Origin: Basidiobolus ranarum
Lineage: Eukaryota; Basidiobolomycota; Basidiobolomycetes; Basidiobolales
Reading direction: 5' to 3'
Assembly: GCA_040143965.1 (NCBI GenBank)
Contig: JASJQH010006885.1
Coordinates: forward strand, 1 to 57,851
Length of the DNA stretch: 57,851 bases
Shown here piece by piece: positions 1 through 10,219 of this stretch. The position numbers and the translations under genes were made by a program. Position 1 is the stretch's first letter; each line of letters opens with the position of its first letter. The notes under the pieces are model-generated. The model saw only the letters and a list, made by a program, of their open reading frames with translations. It searched no databases and was not told where the DNA came from.

Positions 1-27
1 ATTCACTGATAAATTGACTGATTAATT

Positions 28-357
28 TTATTTCGATTGTGCTATTTTTATAGGGTTGATCAGGGGAAAATCGAGTGGCATTCCTGCCGGATTTGGGAGT
101 GTGCTAATTTCGAAACATGTATATAACACTGACGGCCCGTTTCCGATGTCTTGTAACTTTTGTCTCCGCTGTCGGTTCGTTTTAAAATTTATACCTAGAG
201 TAGAACAATAATTGGGAATTGTCTCCCTAAAGTTTAGTAATGATTTGTTTAGTATTTCTGGAGATATTTGCAATTCTTTTCTTGTTTCGGTGATTGCGAG
301 ACGTGTGGGAAAGGTGTAGATATGAAGCTGAGTGAAGGTCAAGGTTTGCTTATGCAT
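28..357 (-). CDS. Possible small hypothetical protein, 109 aa
   Basis: An uninterrupted ATG-started frame of 109 residues lies near the left edge and stops inside the window. It is basic in the middle (NRQRRQKLQ) and has no signal peptide, membrane segment or zinc motif that I can see. Its composition is more protein-like than random AT-rich sequence, but I recognise no family. It could be the last exon of a longer gene whose other exons lie at 360-1000, or a fragment of a dispersed repeat. No splice sites convinced me. Confidence 0.25.
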   Translation of the reverse strand: MHKQTLTFTQLHIYTFPTRLAITETRKELQISPEILNKSLLNFRETIPNYCSTLGINFKTNRQRRQKLQDIGNGPSVLYTCFEISTLPNPAGMPLDFPLINPIKIAQSK

Positions 358-999
358 TATATGTGTACGAAATATTGAGTTGATTAAGACATTATGTTGT
401 CTCTAAAGTTGCCATTGCTTTTGTCTGATAATCCTATTTCATAACATTCTATTTCTTAGGATTCTTTTGAGTGTCTACTTTCGACTATATGATTTCGTTA
501 TAAAATACTTCTCTACAAATTATCAATGAAGCAATCATAATACGCTTAATATTGTTGCATCCAACTTAAGTTTGTTCTGTGTTCTTAGGATTGTCACATT
601 CGTAGCGTGTCCAGCAAGGTTCTTCAGAAGAAAATTGGAGTTATCTTCTATCGAAACATTAGCATAAACTATTCCTTGAGTATTACCTATCCAGAGGTAT
701 TTCAGAAGCAGTTTTCAAATGTTGAATTCTATCGGTTGGATTTGCCTCATTATCTTTGCTGATTTTGTGTATTATATACCATTTGAAATCTAGATTCACT
801 CTTACAAACTACATATTTATACTTTTTTAATGTGCTGATTTAGTGAATTCAAATAATAGTATTCAAGTATGATATATAGAACAACGAAATTCGGTGTCAT
901 AAACATTTTTATACAGAATGAAGCAAGAAACAGGATAAAGGCAAAAGTATCAATAATGTATAGGTAGAGTACTCGGAAACCTCAAGCTGAGTGAGTGTT
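358..999. other. Intergenic, no gene seen
   Basis: AT-rich sequence between the doubtful left-edge ORF and the 3' end of the coiled-coil gene. No long frame, tRNA or repeat was seen. The right part probably holds the 3' UTR and polyadenylation signals of the minus-strand coiled-coil gene. Confidence 0.4.
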
Positions 1000-3531
1000 C
1001 TAGGCCTGTATAGCTCTCTGTTCGGACACTTGATTGAATTCATAAACTTCATCATCACTAATATCAATTTCGTGACGAAGATTACTTATACTTGGCTGGT
1101 AAGCTAACCTAGATATTTCGGCCACTAAAGTAGGAGTTGAGGGCCGGGAATTCTCATGTCGATTTATTGGGTGCTCACGTTCTAACAGAACAATTCGCTG
1201 TTCCATAGCTGCTACATAGCGACAAGCATTCTCCATCTCTGCTTCCTTAAGGGATATGGATTTGCGAAACTCTTGTTCTTTCACCTTGATACATTCTTCT
1301 TGTTGATGAAGTGTCTGCGTTAATGTGGAGATCTGGGAAGAGAGTGCAGTAAATTCCCCTTTTGTGACAACCAGAGTCCTTACTAAAGAAGTATTTTCCT
1401 CTTGTAATGCCAACACTAGATTGATCAAATCAGTTTGACCAAGTGAATCAAGATCTTGACGTGAGGTGTTAGTAACAGTCTTAGTCAATGCTCCGTTAGT
1501 CATTTCAGGTAAAGCAAGAGTTGCTCTAGCTGTTTTGATGGATTCTTCAGTATTTATCTGGGTCTTAATATCAATAGGAGTATGTGGCATAGAGTCTGCA
1601 CTGGCATTTGACACGGTTTCTGTATCAATATCAACCACTAAAGCAGGAACATTCATGACTGGACTAGTGGCGACTACTTGGGCAAAGTTGACTTCAAACT
1701 TTGGTACTTTTTCATCAATAGGACTAGTGTTTTCAGGACCGGACTTTTTGTTCTTCTTAGCCTTCTTTTTATTTTCTATCGGATCTGAAGGTTCATCATC
1801 AATTTGCTCTAATAGCCATTTCTCTTTATGAGCAGCCACACGATCTTCTATCTGTCGCAAGCCTTCCCTAAGGAAAAGTTTTCCAAGAACTGACCCAAGA
1901 ACATATCTCCCAATACTGACTCCTCGTACGAAGTCTTGCCATATGTGTTCCCGACGGGAAGTCACCTCTTCGATAGTAGACTCGTGCTTTTTCATTATAT
2001 TCTCAACAGCGATCACCTCGCAGAATTCCGTATCCATCATCTGTACCTCTAGAACAGGTAATAGTAGGGTAGCAAGATCATTTGAAGTCATCAATGTTTT
2101 CAGATGAGAGATAGACCATGATCGGGTAGACGAAGATAGTGACTCAAGGCGCTTAATTCGTCTTTTGAACTCCTTATTCGATGCTTTTTCGAAACGACCT
2201 TGGGTAGTAGGCTGAGATTCAGTTTTCCAAATCGTTTTAATTGCACCAATTTCAGACACAATTTCAGCTACTCGAGCCTCAAATTCGGCCTCTAACTTAC
2301 CCAACCCGGCCTCTACACTAGCAGAAAAAGCTTTCAGTTGGACAGGAATATGATTAAGCTTTTCTTCAAGTACTTTGCTCTCTTTATCAGCGAGTCGTAT
2401 ATGTTCTCTAGCGATATTGATACGCTCGTGGCAAGTGTTGGAAAGCCTTTCGATAAGATTACGAATGGCAACTATCTGAGATTTCAAAAACTCATTGTAC
2501 CATAAGGTACAACATGTACTTAGATGATCAAGGAAAGAGTAGAAAGAGGCATCCACTTGATCAGAGCTCGGTGTTTTTGAGAAAAGCTTTTTACTTCTTT
2601 TCTTGTGATTATCAACCACTGCAGTCCAGAACTCGTTAAATCCAACCAGTGTATCTTGATGCTTTTGATTGAACTGAGTGATTCTGTTGACGCAACCGTC
2701 ACCTACTGCCTGGACACGAGCTTCTTCATATTGTTTCATTTCTTGAAGAAATATTACGGTTGATTGCCATAAAGAATCTACCACCTTCTCAAAGTCATGA
2801 ACACACTCCTTGAAAACCTTTTCAAGAATATCATTTATCGAGCGACGTGATAATTCAAGATCAGCAAGGGAGATATCATCCGGTCGAGTATGAAAGCAGT
2901 CAGGAGTGGTCTGAGACGCGATGATATTTTGAGTGATCGATCGAAGAAGAGGGAAATCTTTCTCATTAAGTGTTAAATGAAACTTATCTGTTGCAACACT
3001 ATTCAGAATATGAGTTGGATCATTGGTGATGTCGGCCAAAGGCACATTATCAGGTGAGGTATCAAAGCTGATGGGAGAGAAGGTGCGATTGAGTGTCTCA
3101 AATGTAGATGGAGTTTTTTGAAGCCATTCATTGACTGAGTCAGCTACGTGAGAGAGTATAGAGCTGTCAGAGTTGGTATCTTTAGATAATGTTGCTTGAG
3201 TGAGTTGTTGTAACGTTGTACAAAAGGCATTCACTTCTTCGCGAGGAATCGGCTGAGCGAAAGCAACCGCAAGTATAGACTCTTTTCGTATTCGAGAGGC
3301 AGAAGGGAAGTGCTTGCGTTGCAAGAGCTGAGCCCATTCACGACAGTAAAAGCAAGTATATCCATCGCACGCACGAAATTTGTTCACATCCTTAGTAACA
3401 TTCGAGGTTTCAACTCGGAGACTAGTAATTGGCTTGTGAGTCTCATTCTGAGGAGCATTGAGCTTAGGACGAAGGGCTAGCAATTTATTCACAATAGCCG
3501 CAGATTTCAAGGGAACCTCATTAGTGGTCAT
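1000..3531 (-). CDS. Large coiled-coil protein of unknown function, 843 aa
   Basis: A single uninterrupted 843-codon frame, unusual in a window where most genes have several introns. I do not recognise the family. Visible parts: a short cysteine cluster near residue 55 (CDGYTCFYC), long charged helical stretches at roughly residues 210-560 with heptad-like spacing, a lysine-rich patch around residue 600 (KKKAKKNKKSG) that could be a nuclear signal, a low-complexity Ser/Thr/Pro stretch, and a C-terminal coiled coil at about 700-800 (QTDLINLVLALQEEN region). There is no signal peptide or membrane segment. The architecture suggests a structural or scaffold protein, which is inference only. The start is the first ATG of the frame; the sequence just upstream is leader-like. 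Confidence 0.8.
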   Translation of the reverse strand: MTTNEVPLKSAAIVNKLLALRPKLNAPQNETHKPITSLRVETSNVTKDVNKFRACDGYTCFYCREWAQLLQRKHFPSASRIRKESILAVAFAQPIPREEVNAFCTTLQQLTQATLSKDTNSDSSILSHVADSVNEWLQKTPSTFETLNRTFSPISFDTSPDNVPLADITNDPTHILNSVATDKFHLTLNEKDFPLLRSITQNIIASQTTPDCFHTRPDDISLADLELSRRSINDILEKVFKECVHDFEKVVDSLWQSTVIFLQEMKQYEEARVQAVGDGCVNRITQFNQKHQDTLVGFNEFWTAVVDNHKKRSKKLFSKTPSSDQVDASFYSFLDHLSTCCTLWYNEFLKSQIVAIRNLIERLSNTCHERINIAREHIRLADKESKVLEEKLNHIPVQLKAFSASVEAGLGKLEAEFEARVAEIVSEIGAIKTIWKTESQPTTQGRFEKASNKEFKRRIKRLESLSSSTRSWSISHLKTLMTSNDLATLLLPVLEVQMMDTEFCEVIAVENIMKKHESTIEEVTSRREHIWQDFVRGVSIGRYVLGSVLGKLFLREGLRQIEDRVAAHKEKWLLEQIDDEPSDPIENKKKAKKNKKSGPENTSPIDEKVPKFEVNFAQVVATSPVMNVPALVVDIDTETVSNASADSMPHTPIDIKTQINTEESIKTARATLALPEMTNGALTKTVTNTSRQDLDSLGQTDLINLVLALQEENTSLVRTLVVTKGEFTALSSQISTLTQTLHQQEECIKVKEQEFRKSISLKEAEMENACRYVAAMEQRIVLLEREHPINRHENSRPSTPTLVAEISRLAYQPSISNLRHEIDISDDEVYEFNQVSEQRAIQA

Positions 3532-3696
3532 AGTGTATGTCCTTTAATTAGTGAGCGATGAGGTGATTTTAAAGTGGATGTGAAGGTATCAAGGCGCAAA
3601 ATCAGTACAATGAGTGACTCAATTTAAAGGGAAAATAAAGAAATGGGTAGCAAAAGGAAGCTGGTAGGCAAGTTTAGATCCTGGTGATAAAGCTAA

Positions 3697-3882
3697 TTAA
3701 AAAAGCTGGGCGTACTCCGTCCAATCTTGTCTGCTTTTTATACAGAAAGCCTCAATCAGATCATGATGAGCTAATTTGAAGATATTTCCAGTACGAAGTA
3801 ATTCACTTGAAGTTTGAAGCGTGTAAAATCGATCATATGGATCAATTACTGCTATCTTTGTGAGGAATTGTGTCGTTTGCAT
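3697..3882 (-). CDS. Possible small protein or terminal exon, 61 aa
   Basis: A short ATG-started frame (MQTTQFLTKIAVIDPYDRF at its start) ending in DWTEYAQLF. The residue mix is protein-like and it lies just upstream of the coiled-coil gene on the same strand. It may be a complete micro-protein or the last exon of a gene whose earlier exons lie at 3900-4100, where another short minus-strand frame is present. I could not settle a splice junction and recognise no family. Confidence 0.3.
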   Translation of the reverse strand: MQTTQFLTKIAVIDPYDRFYTLQTSSELLRTGNIFKLAHHDLIEAFCIKSRQDWTEYAQLF

Positions 3883-3903
3883 TGCAGAAGAACGACATAT
3901 CAA

Positions 3904-4433
3904 TGAAGTTTGATCAAGAAAGTTATGTATACATTATATATATATATATCTAACATTGAAGTATATTTCGATGCCAATTTTGTGGGTAAAATTAACAATA
4001 ATCTAGTTGAATATGTGCTCTCTGTCCTCCGCAAACAAATCAACTCATATATTTTCAAAGTTTGAATCGGCCAAGTTCGTGAACATTGAATCACGTTCTT
4101 TGTTAATAATATCCCCTATTATTCCCCCTACATTAGAGATCCGTTTCATTCTAATTTCACAAACATCGGGGTCGTGAAGCCAAGTGGTTCTGAACAAGTG
4201 TATGTAACAAAAATGTGATTATTTGACTATTACTGTTTGTCTTGATATTACATTATGCACATCTAACCCACGAAGCCAGTTCGAATACTTTAGATATAAA
4301 GTATACAATCTGGAGAGTGCTTAGACAGTACGAAGAGTACAACATGTAGTAATGGTAGTAACTAAAGAAAATTAACATCAACCAGCTGGTAAAGGTAATC
4401 CAGAATCCAAACAGAATACTCTTTTAGTCGTAA
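3904..4433. other. Intergenic before tRNA cluster
   Basis: AT-rich, with a short TA dinucleotide run near 3937-3950. A weak minus-strand frame (3900-4094) may be an exon of the 61-residue candidate. Nothing else was seen. Confidence 0.35.
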
Positions 4434-4506
4434 GGGGTGTTGGCCTAATGGATAAGGCATCAGACTTCGGATCTGGGGATTGCGGGTTCGAGTCCCGTGC
4501 ACCTCG
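4434..4506 (+). tRNA. tRNA-Arg(UCG), copy 1
   Basis: A 73-nt cloverleaf. Acceptor GGGGTGT pairs with GCACCTC, discriminator G. The D arm is GCCT/AGGC, the anticodon stem TCAGA/TCTGG, the seven-base loop CTTCGGA with anticodon TCG (reads CGA, arginine), and the T arm GCGGG-TTCGAGT-CCCGT. There is no intron. A run of four T follows after one base and should terminate RNA polymerase III. The internal A and B boxes are intact. Confidence 0.96.
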
Positions 4507-4949
4507 CTTTTGCTTCAACACATGACATTTACAAAATTATGCATTTAATTGTATTGAAACTATCAGCTTGAACATCGCAAAAGTTGAATATATCATATGG
4601 AATTTGAGTGGCGATATCTCATTACGAGAATCAAGTACATGACTGTCATCCCCCCGGTTTAATTATGGGACTACCATTATGGCATTTTACAACTTTGACT
4701 AAAACTATACAATCTTAGAATACAAATACTGTACCTCTCCCCTAACGTGATTTAACCACTTGTGAATAAGCATCTTGGTTTTACCATTGATACGTCACAC
4801 CTGTCTTAATTGACTACAAAATTCAAAAAAATATGGACACCGTTGCAGAGTACATTGAAGATAATGGGATCAATCGCCATGAACAAGTAAAGAGTGCAGC
4901 TATGTGAAGGTATACGCTAGAGTAGAGCTCACTAATTGGATATTTATGT
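4507..4949. other. Spacer between tRNA copies 1 and 2
   Basis: Non-coding spacer that matches, in diverged form, the spacer between copies 3 and 4. Shared stretches include one resembling GAGTGGCGATATCTCATTAC and a later TACATTGAAGATAATGGGA-like segment. This shows that a two-tRNA block was duplicated. Confidence 0.6.
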
Positions 4950-5022
4950 GGGGTGTTGGCCTAATGGATAAGGCATCAGACTTCGGATCTGGGGATTGCG
5001 GGTTCGAGTCCCGTGCACCTCG
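4950..5022 (+). tRNA. tRNA-Arg(UCG), copy 2
   Basis: Identical in mature sequence to copy 1 (GGGGTGT acceptor, anticodon TCG, no intron). A run of five T follows directly as terminator. Its upstream flank contains TCACTAATTGGA, shared with copy 4. Confidence 0.96.
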
Positions 5023-5328
5023 TTTTTACTTCAAGCTATCACATGTATGAGTTCTAACCTCACCTTATTATTCCATGCTATTGATGTGTTTAGCTTCCAA
5101 GGATTAAAGTCGCTCCTGCTAGAGCTTACGTACTCATCGTTAGTTTAATGAATGATCTGACTCCTGGTCAATTCTCTAACAGATGCGATGTTGTGTCTGG
5201 CAATTTGGATGCCACAATATTGAGCGTATTACGACTCCTTCATTGATAAGTCAGGGAAGAATTTTAGAACGAAATACAATAACCGAAAGTAAACACTCAA
5301 AACAATCCTAAGTAATAGAATGTCATGT
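5023..5328. other. Spacer between tRNA copies 2 and 3
   Basis: About 300 bases of AT-rich sequence without any ORF or RNA gene that I can support. It is the junction between the two copies of the duplicated tRNA block. Confidence 0.4.
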
Positions 5329-5401
5329 GGGGCGTTGGCCTAATGGATAAGGCATCAGACTTCGGATCTGGGGATTGCGGGTTCGAGTCCCGTGCGCCTC
5401 G
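5329..5401 (+). tRNA. tRNA-Arg(UCG), copy 3 (compensatory variant)
   Basis: Same cloverleaf as copy 1 except for one acceptor-stem pair: GGGGCGT pairs with GCGCCTC, so the fifth pair is C-G instead of U-A. Both sides changed together, which indicates selection on a working tRNA. Anticodon TCG, no intron, T4 terminator. Confidence 0.96.
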
Positions 5402-5919
5402 CTTTTGCCCCAATACATGAAATATATGAAACTATTCACCTCTGAATCTTGTAATTCTAATGGAATTATCAACTTGTACATTGCTTGAAGTTGAGTATAT
5501 TATATAGAGTTCGAGTGGCAATGTCCCATTCAGAGAGATTAAGTACAAAGCTGGGGATTTTGACTGGAGATATCTTATTACGAGACCACAAAAACTAATT
5601 CTACTTGTAGATTACATTGAGGATGAAGGGAGCAAATTCCAGAAAAGTATGAATTTATGTGAAAGTTAATCGAAGAGAAAACCTTGATGTTACGCAACTA
5701 AGTAAACAAAGAAATATGAAAACTACTTAAGAACAAAGAAACATTCTAAGGCAAATTATTGGAAGGATGTATATTTATAAATGTATCAACAAAGTTAACG
5801 AATAAAATGAGCTCAATTAATAAGAATACTTCATTCTTTCGCTTCCTATGCTTACATTATTTTTGTAATCCTATAATTTACAACAGGCTCAACCAACCTC
5901 ACTAATTGGAAACTCGTAT
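5402..5919. other. Spacer between tRNA copies 3 and 4
   Basis: Diverged copy of the spacer at 4507-4949, about 75 bases longer. The extra sequence lies mainly around 5690-5830 and is AT-rich. No gene was seen. Confidence 0.5.
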
Positions 5920-5992
5920 GGGGTGTTGGCCTAATGGATAAGGCATCAGACTTCGGATCTGGGGATTGCGGGTTCGAGTCCCGTGCACCTCG
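5920..5992 (+). tRNA. tRNA-Arg(UCG), copy 4
   Basis: Identical in mature sequence to copies 1 and 2, with a T5 terminator. The upstream TCACTAATTGGA is shared with copy 2. A minus-strand reading frame through this gene is an artefact of the tRNA sequence. Confidence 0.96.
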
Positions 5993-6628
5993 TTTTTGCT
6001 TCAACATGAGATTTCCTATAGATAAATATAAAGTTGGGTTTTCAATATACCTCATTGTTTGTACTTCGTTAAAAAGTCATGTTTAGAAACGACTCCAGAC
6101 CAGATGAGAAATACTTAGCAAATTTCCTCAATGATATGAGTATACATGCAAGGTATGGAATTAGCTAACCGCCTGCCAGCTAGTCGTTTCAATAATAAAT
6201 TTCTCTAGAATACATAAACATATAGTGGCCGAGTGATGTGATTTCTTTAATGTAACAAATACCCCGAGTTTGAATTGATAATTGAACGATTGGATCTTAT
6301 ATCGTGCTGATTCAAAATTCAAAACGTGATGATCAGCTATCAAACACAAAGAAATCGTTCACCAGAATCTTGCTACACGAAACAAATGAAATTTCCTGGT
6401 TTTCATGTCCTACGACTAGTCCGGTCGGAATATATTCCTTTTTTCTAACAATGATTAGTCAGGTATAAAAGACATAGTTTAGCTTTCGTGAAAGTCAAAG
6501 ATAACGTACCATCCACATCTCTACTAAACCTCCTAGAACCAGAAGTTGCGACGAAATCAACGATAGATTCCCTACACTTTGGATTCCCGATATTTTAAAG
6601 CACGGTAACAGGTTGAATAATTCTAGAT
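5993..6628. other. Intergenic between tRNA cluster and CRH gene
   Basis: Holds the CRH promoter and leader at its right end. No other gene was seen; a 62-codon minus-strand frame near 6161-6349 has no recognisable features. Confidence 0.4.
6464..6470 (+). promoter_or_regulatory. TATA box of CRH gene
   Basis: TATAAAA about 160 bases before the proposed ATG of the CRH gene. It is a good match to consensus at a plausible distance for a gene with a leader of roughly 130 bases. Confidence 0.5.
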
Positions 6629-8066
6629 ATGGTAAGGAGAATAATGAATATTACATCTTTATATTGAAAGTAAAGCACTCTTTACTCATCCTTCAACATA
6701 TAATTTCAAGCGGTTTGGAACGGATTGTATAGCTTCACTCTTAGTGTTGGTGAATATCGCCTCCGGTTTAGGTGGCATTTGCAAAAACTTTGGATCACCA
6801 TGTCCTCAGAGTGCTCCCTGTTGTTTAGACGGATGGTGTAGTAGTGATCTAAAATACTGTGCCACTGGATGTCAGCCCGAAAATAGTTTTACACCCGAAT
6901 CGTGTTTTCCTAAGCCACCTTGTGTTAGTTTTAGAGAAGATTTTGACTCGCCTAGACTCGTGCAACTAGCCAATTTTACAGGAGATCCAATGATTGCTGA
7001 CTGGACTTCAGACTTTACGCCGGATAATACAGAGATTGAAAATGGAAATCTAGTACTAAGTATGAAGCTTTCACAAAACAAGAATGAGTTTGGAAGATTG
7101 CAGGGATTCGGCGCAACTATATCTTCAGTGAGGTATGAGAGATATCGGAGAGAACTGTACGAGCAAAGCCATATTGACTAACTATTAATCTATTTAGGTG
7201 GATCGAGTATGGCACTATCACAGCTCGTATAAAAACCGCATCGACTTCTGTAGGAGTGGTCTCTTCATTTATTGTAAGTCGATGTCTTACTACATCTAAC
7301 TGTGCTGCATACATTGCTAACGTTCTTACTTGCAGACGCGAAATCTTTTTGGTGATGAGATTGACTTTGAGTGGGTTGGGAAAAACCCTAACGAGGTTCA
7401 ACAAAATTTTTACTACGATAATATATTGAATTATACAAATGCTCGATTTACTGTGGTCGACTCGAATACCTCAGAAGATTATCATGTCTATACAATTGAT
7501 TGGCAGCCCGACTATTTGAGGTAAGAACATTTTCTGTCATTGTTGGGTAATACTTTAATATGCTAATCTGCATACGAATCAATACTAGATGGTTAATTGA
7601 TGGGCAGGAACTTCGTGTTCTCAAACGTAATGATACCTGGGATCCTAAGCTCCAAAAGTTCAAGTATCCTAACAGAGCTCAACGGGTGCAATTCAGTTTA
7701 TGGGATGGAGGGCAAGGCCCTGAGGGGACTATGCTATGGGCAGGTGGACGAACCAATTGGTCAGATCCGAAAACGGCATACAAAATGTATATCGATTGGG
7801 TAGACATTCAGTGTAAATACAATGGAAATGAAACGACACCGTGGCCCGGTGTGGGCGTGGGTGTAGGTGTAGCGAATCCAACGAATAGCGGAAATGCTAC
7901 ACCCACTCCATCTATCGGAATTGCGATGTTGCCGACAAGTGCAAATCGTACTTCAAGCACTACTTCAGCGAACTTACCAAACACCAATTTCTCATCAAAA
8001 AATACCATCGATTTGCTATTTTTAGGTCTTGTTTTGGTTCCTCTTTTCATCGTTTGTAACATCTAA
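6629..8066 (+). CDS. CRH-type chitin-glucan transglycosylase (GH16), GPI-anchored
   Basis: Cross-links chitin to beta-glucan in the cell wall. Proposed exons: 6629-6631, 6711-7132, 7198-7273, 7336-7520, 7589-8066, giving 387 residues in one frame. The N terminus reads as a signal peptide (MRFGTDCIASLLVLVNIASG). A chitin-binding cysteine module follows (CKNFGSPCPQSAPCC and on to about residue 50), then the GH16 domain with the catalytic motif DEIDFEWVG carrying both acidic catalytic residues. The C-terminal third is rich in Ser, Thr, Asn and Gly-Val and ends in a hydrophobic tail (LLFLGLVLVPLFIVCNI), the usual GPI-attachment signal. The first exon is only the ATG and is the least certain part; without it the second exon has no in-frame ATG ahead of the signal peptide. 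Confidence 0.87.
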
Positions 8067-8414
8067 ATTAACTATAGCTTTAGATATTCCACTCTTTTCC
8101 TTAACTATTCCTTCCCGGATTTCCTTTCACTAATTTATAATTGAAAAGAGGCTGCCATGCTGTTCTGCAGATTCTATTAAAATGTAAATGAGCCAGCCAT
8201 GTGATATATTTGCAAAAAGATACGATATTATATAGTGAGACGGTGAAATTTATTGCTATTCAAAAGTTTTCTTGATGAAATATGCCCGTTTTTGAGATCG
8301 CAATATGCTTATTGTGAAGTTTTAAAGAAACGTGAATTCAAATAGAATTATGATTGATAGAGGTACTCTTTATGCAGTTTTATGTTTAGGGAACCTCATG
8401 GAATCTGCATGCTA
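8067..8414. other. Convergent 3' region
   Basis: Space between the tails of two convergent genes (CRH and the dehydrogenase). AT-rich, presumably both 3' UTRs; nothing else seen. Confidence 0.4.
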
Positions 8415-10219
8415 CTAGTTCATTGTTGGCATGTTAACACTGTTCAATCCAGCCTCAGCATCTTCAGAGCGCCACAATGAAGTGACAGTTTTGGTGGATG
8501 TGTAGAATTGAATACCACTCTTACCATAGAAATTCAAATCGCCAATAATCGATCCACGTGATCCGGTGAAAGAGAACATGGGCAATGGGACAGGAATAGG
8601 TACATTAATACCAACTTGGCCAATATCAACTTCTTCCTGGAATTTACGTGCAACAGAGCCTGATCTGGTGAAGATAGCGGTACCGTTACCATAACGATTG
8701 TTGTTAATGATATCGATGGCTTCCTCCATGGTATCTACATTCAAGCATACCAGAACTGGTCCGAAGATTTCCTCTTGATAGCATTTCATATTGGTTTTAA
8801 CATCGGACAAGATCGTAGGTCCTACGAAGTTACCGTTCTCGTACTTTGGTACCTTGATACCGCGACCGTCAAGTACTAAGCTAGCACCTTCATCTACACC
8901 GGATTGAATCAAGGATTCGACGCGCTCCTTAGCTTGTACGGTTATAAGTGGTCCAAGATCAGTATCAGGTTCGAAGCCACTAGAGACCTTTAGATTTTTG
9001 GCACGCTCAATCAACTCTGGTAACCACTCTTTGGATTTACCTACGAATATAGCAGTAGAGAGTGCCATACAACGCTGACCAGCAGCACCAAATGCGGCAC
9101 CGGTAAGCTGGTTTAATACATGATTTTTGTCAGCATCAGGCATAATCACTCCATGATTTTTGGCACCCAAGTTGGCCTGTACACGTTTTCCATTAGCACT
9201 ACCACGATTGTGAATGTACTTTCCAGCATGATCAGAACCAACGAAACTGATAGCCTTAATGTTTGGGTCATCACACATGAAGTTTACGGTATCAACACCA
9301 CCATGGACAACATTGAGAACACCTTTTGGAATTCCAACTTGTTCAGCCAACTCAGCTAAGATCATCATGGCTCCAGGATCACGTTCTGATGGTTTAATGA
9401 TACAAGTGTTACCACAAGCGATAGAAAGTGGGAACATCCAGAGGGGAATCATAGCTGGGAAATTGAATGGAGCGATACCAGCTGTTACTCCCAAAGGCTC
9501 CTTGATAGTGTAAGTGTCCATATCCTTGGAAACACTTAACAACTCTCCCTTCAGATAGTCAGTAATGCCACAAGCATGCTCAACGACCTCTACAAATTTG
9601 AAATACCGATGTCAATATGAGTGAATATATAGCAGATACTGGTATTCGTGAATTAGATACTTACGTAAGCCTCGGAGAACGTCACCCTGGGCATCCTTGA
9701 AGGTTTTTCCTTGCTCGGTGACAATAGAGTTAGCAATACGATCCTGTATATGAAGAAATTGATCAGTTATAGACATGAGGAATGAAAGAATGAACCTTTG
9801 AGAATCATACCATATTCTCTCGAATAGCCAATTGAAGATCCAAAATCTTCCTTTGTCTTGAAAGAAGAGAAGTTTTCTTCCAGGTTTTGAAAGTATCTTG
9901 AGCAACACGAGATGCTTCCTTTAGTTCTTCTGGTGTTGATTGTGGTACTCTAGAAACAATCTCTTGAGTAGCAGGGTTTCTTAATTCAATCCAGTCTTTA
10001 GTTTGAGATTCGATGAATTCACCATTGATATACAACTTGGTGGTAGGATCCGTTGCTGTAGATAACTTCCTCAAGATACTTATCGCAGAGAGTTTCTTCA
10101 CACCATTTGTCTGGCGTAAACTTTGAGAATGATTTAGAATATGCATCAACTTCAAATAAAATATATATATTTGAATAGAATACTCACCCAAAGGATGCAG
10201 TTTTTGTCAAAAGAGTCAT
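8415..10219 (-). CDS. Methylmalonate-semialdehyde dehydrogenase (acylating), mitochondrial
   Basis: Converts methylmalonate or malonate semialdehyde to propionyl- or acetyl-CoA in valine and pyrimidine breakdown. Four exons (10219-10188, 10120-9811, 9743-9665, 9589-8415) join to 531 residues, close to the family's usual length. The N terminus ([11 protein letters not shown], then [14 protein letters not shown]) has the basic, hydroxylated look of a mitochondrial presequence. Family marks follow in order: [29 protein letters not shown] (formed across the third junction), [15 protein letters not shown], the NAD-fold segment [12 protein letters not shown], and the catalytic cysteine in [12 protein letters not shown]. 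The C-terminal [18 protein letters not shown] is also typical. The gene looks intact. A mitochondrial matrix location is inferred. Confidence 0.93.

Noticed and set aside
1466-1831. Plus-strand 121-codon frame
   Set aside because: Fully inside the coiled-coil gene on the other strand, with no features of its own.
4434-5992. Regularly spaced identical repeats as a CRISPR array or tRNA-derived SINEs
   Set aside because: Each repeat folds as a full tRNA with its own terminator. Spacers are hundreds of bases long and themselves duplicated. No A-rich tail or target-site repeats were seen.
5852-6055. Minus-strand 67-codon frame containing GARDSNPQSPDPKSDALS
   Set aside because: It is the antisense translation of tRNA-Arg copy 4. 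The same peptide appears opposite the tRNA relic at 37626-37829, which shows that it comes from the tRNA.
8415-10219. Broken dehydrogenase pseudogene
   Set aside because: The apparent breaks are three ordinary GT-AG introns; joined exons give a complete enzyme.
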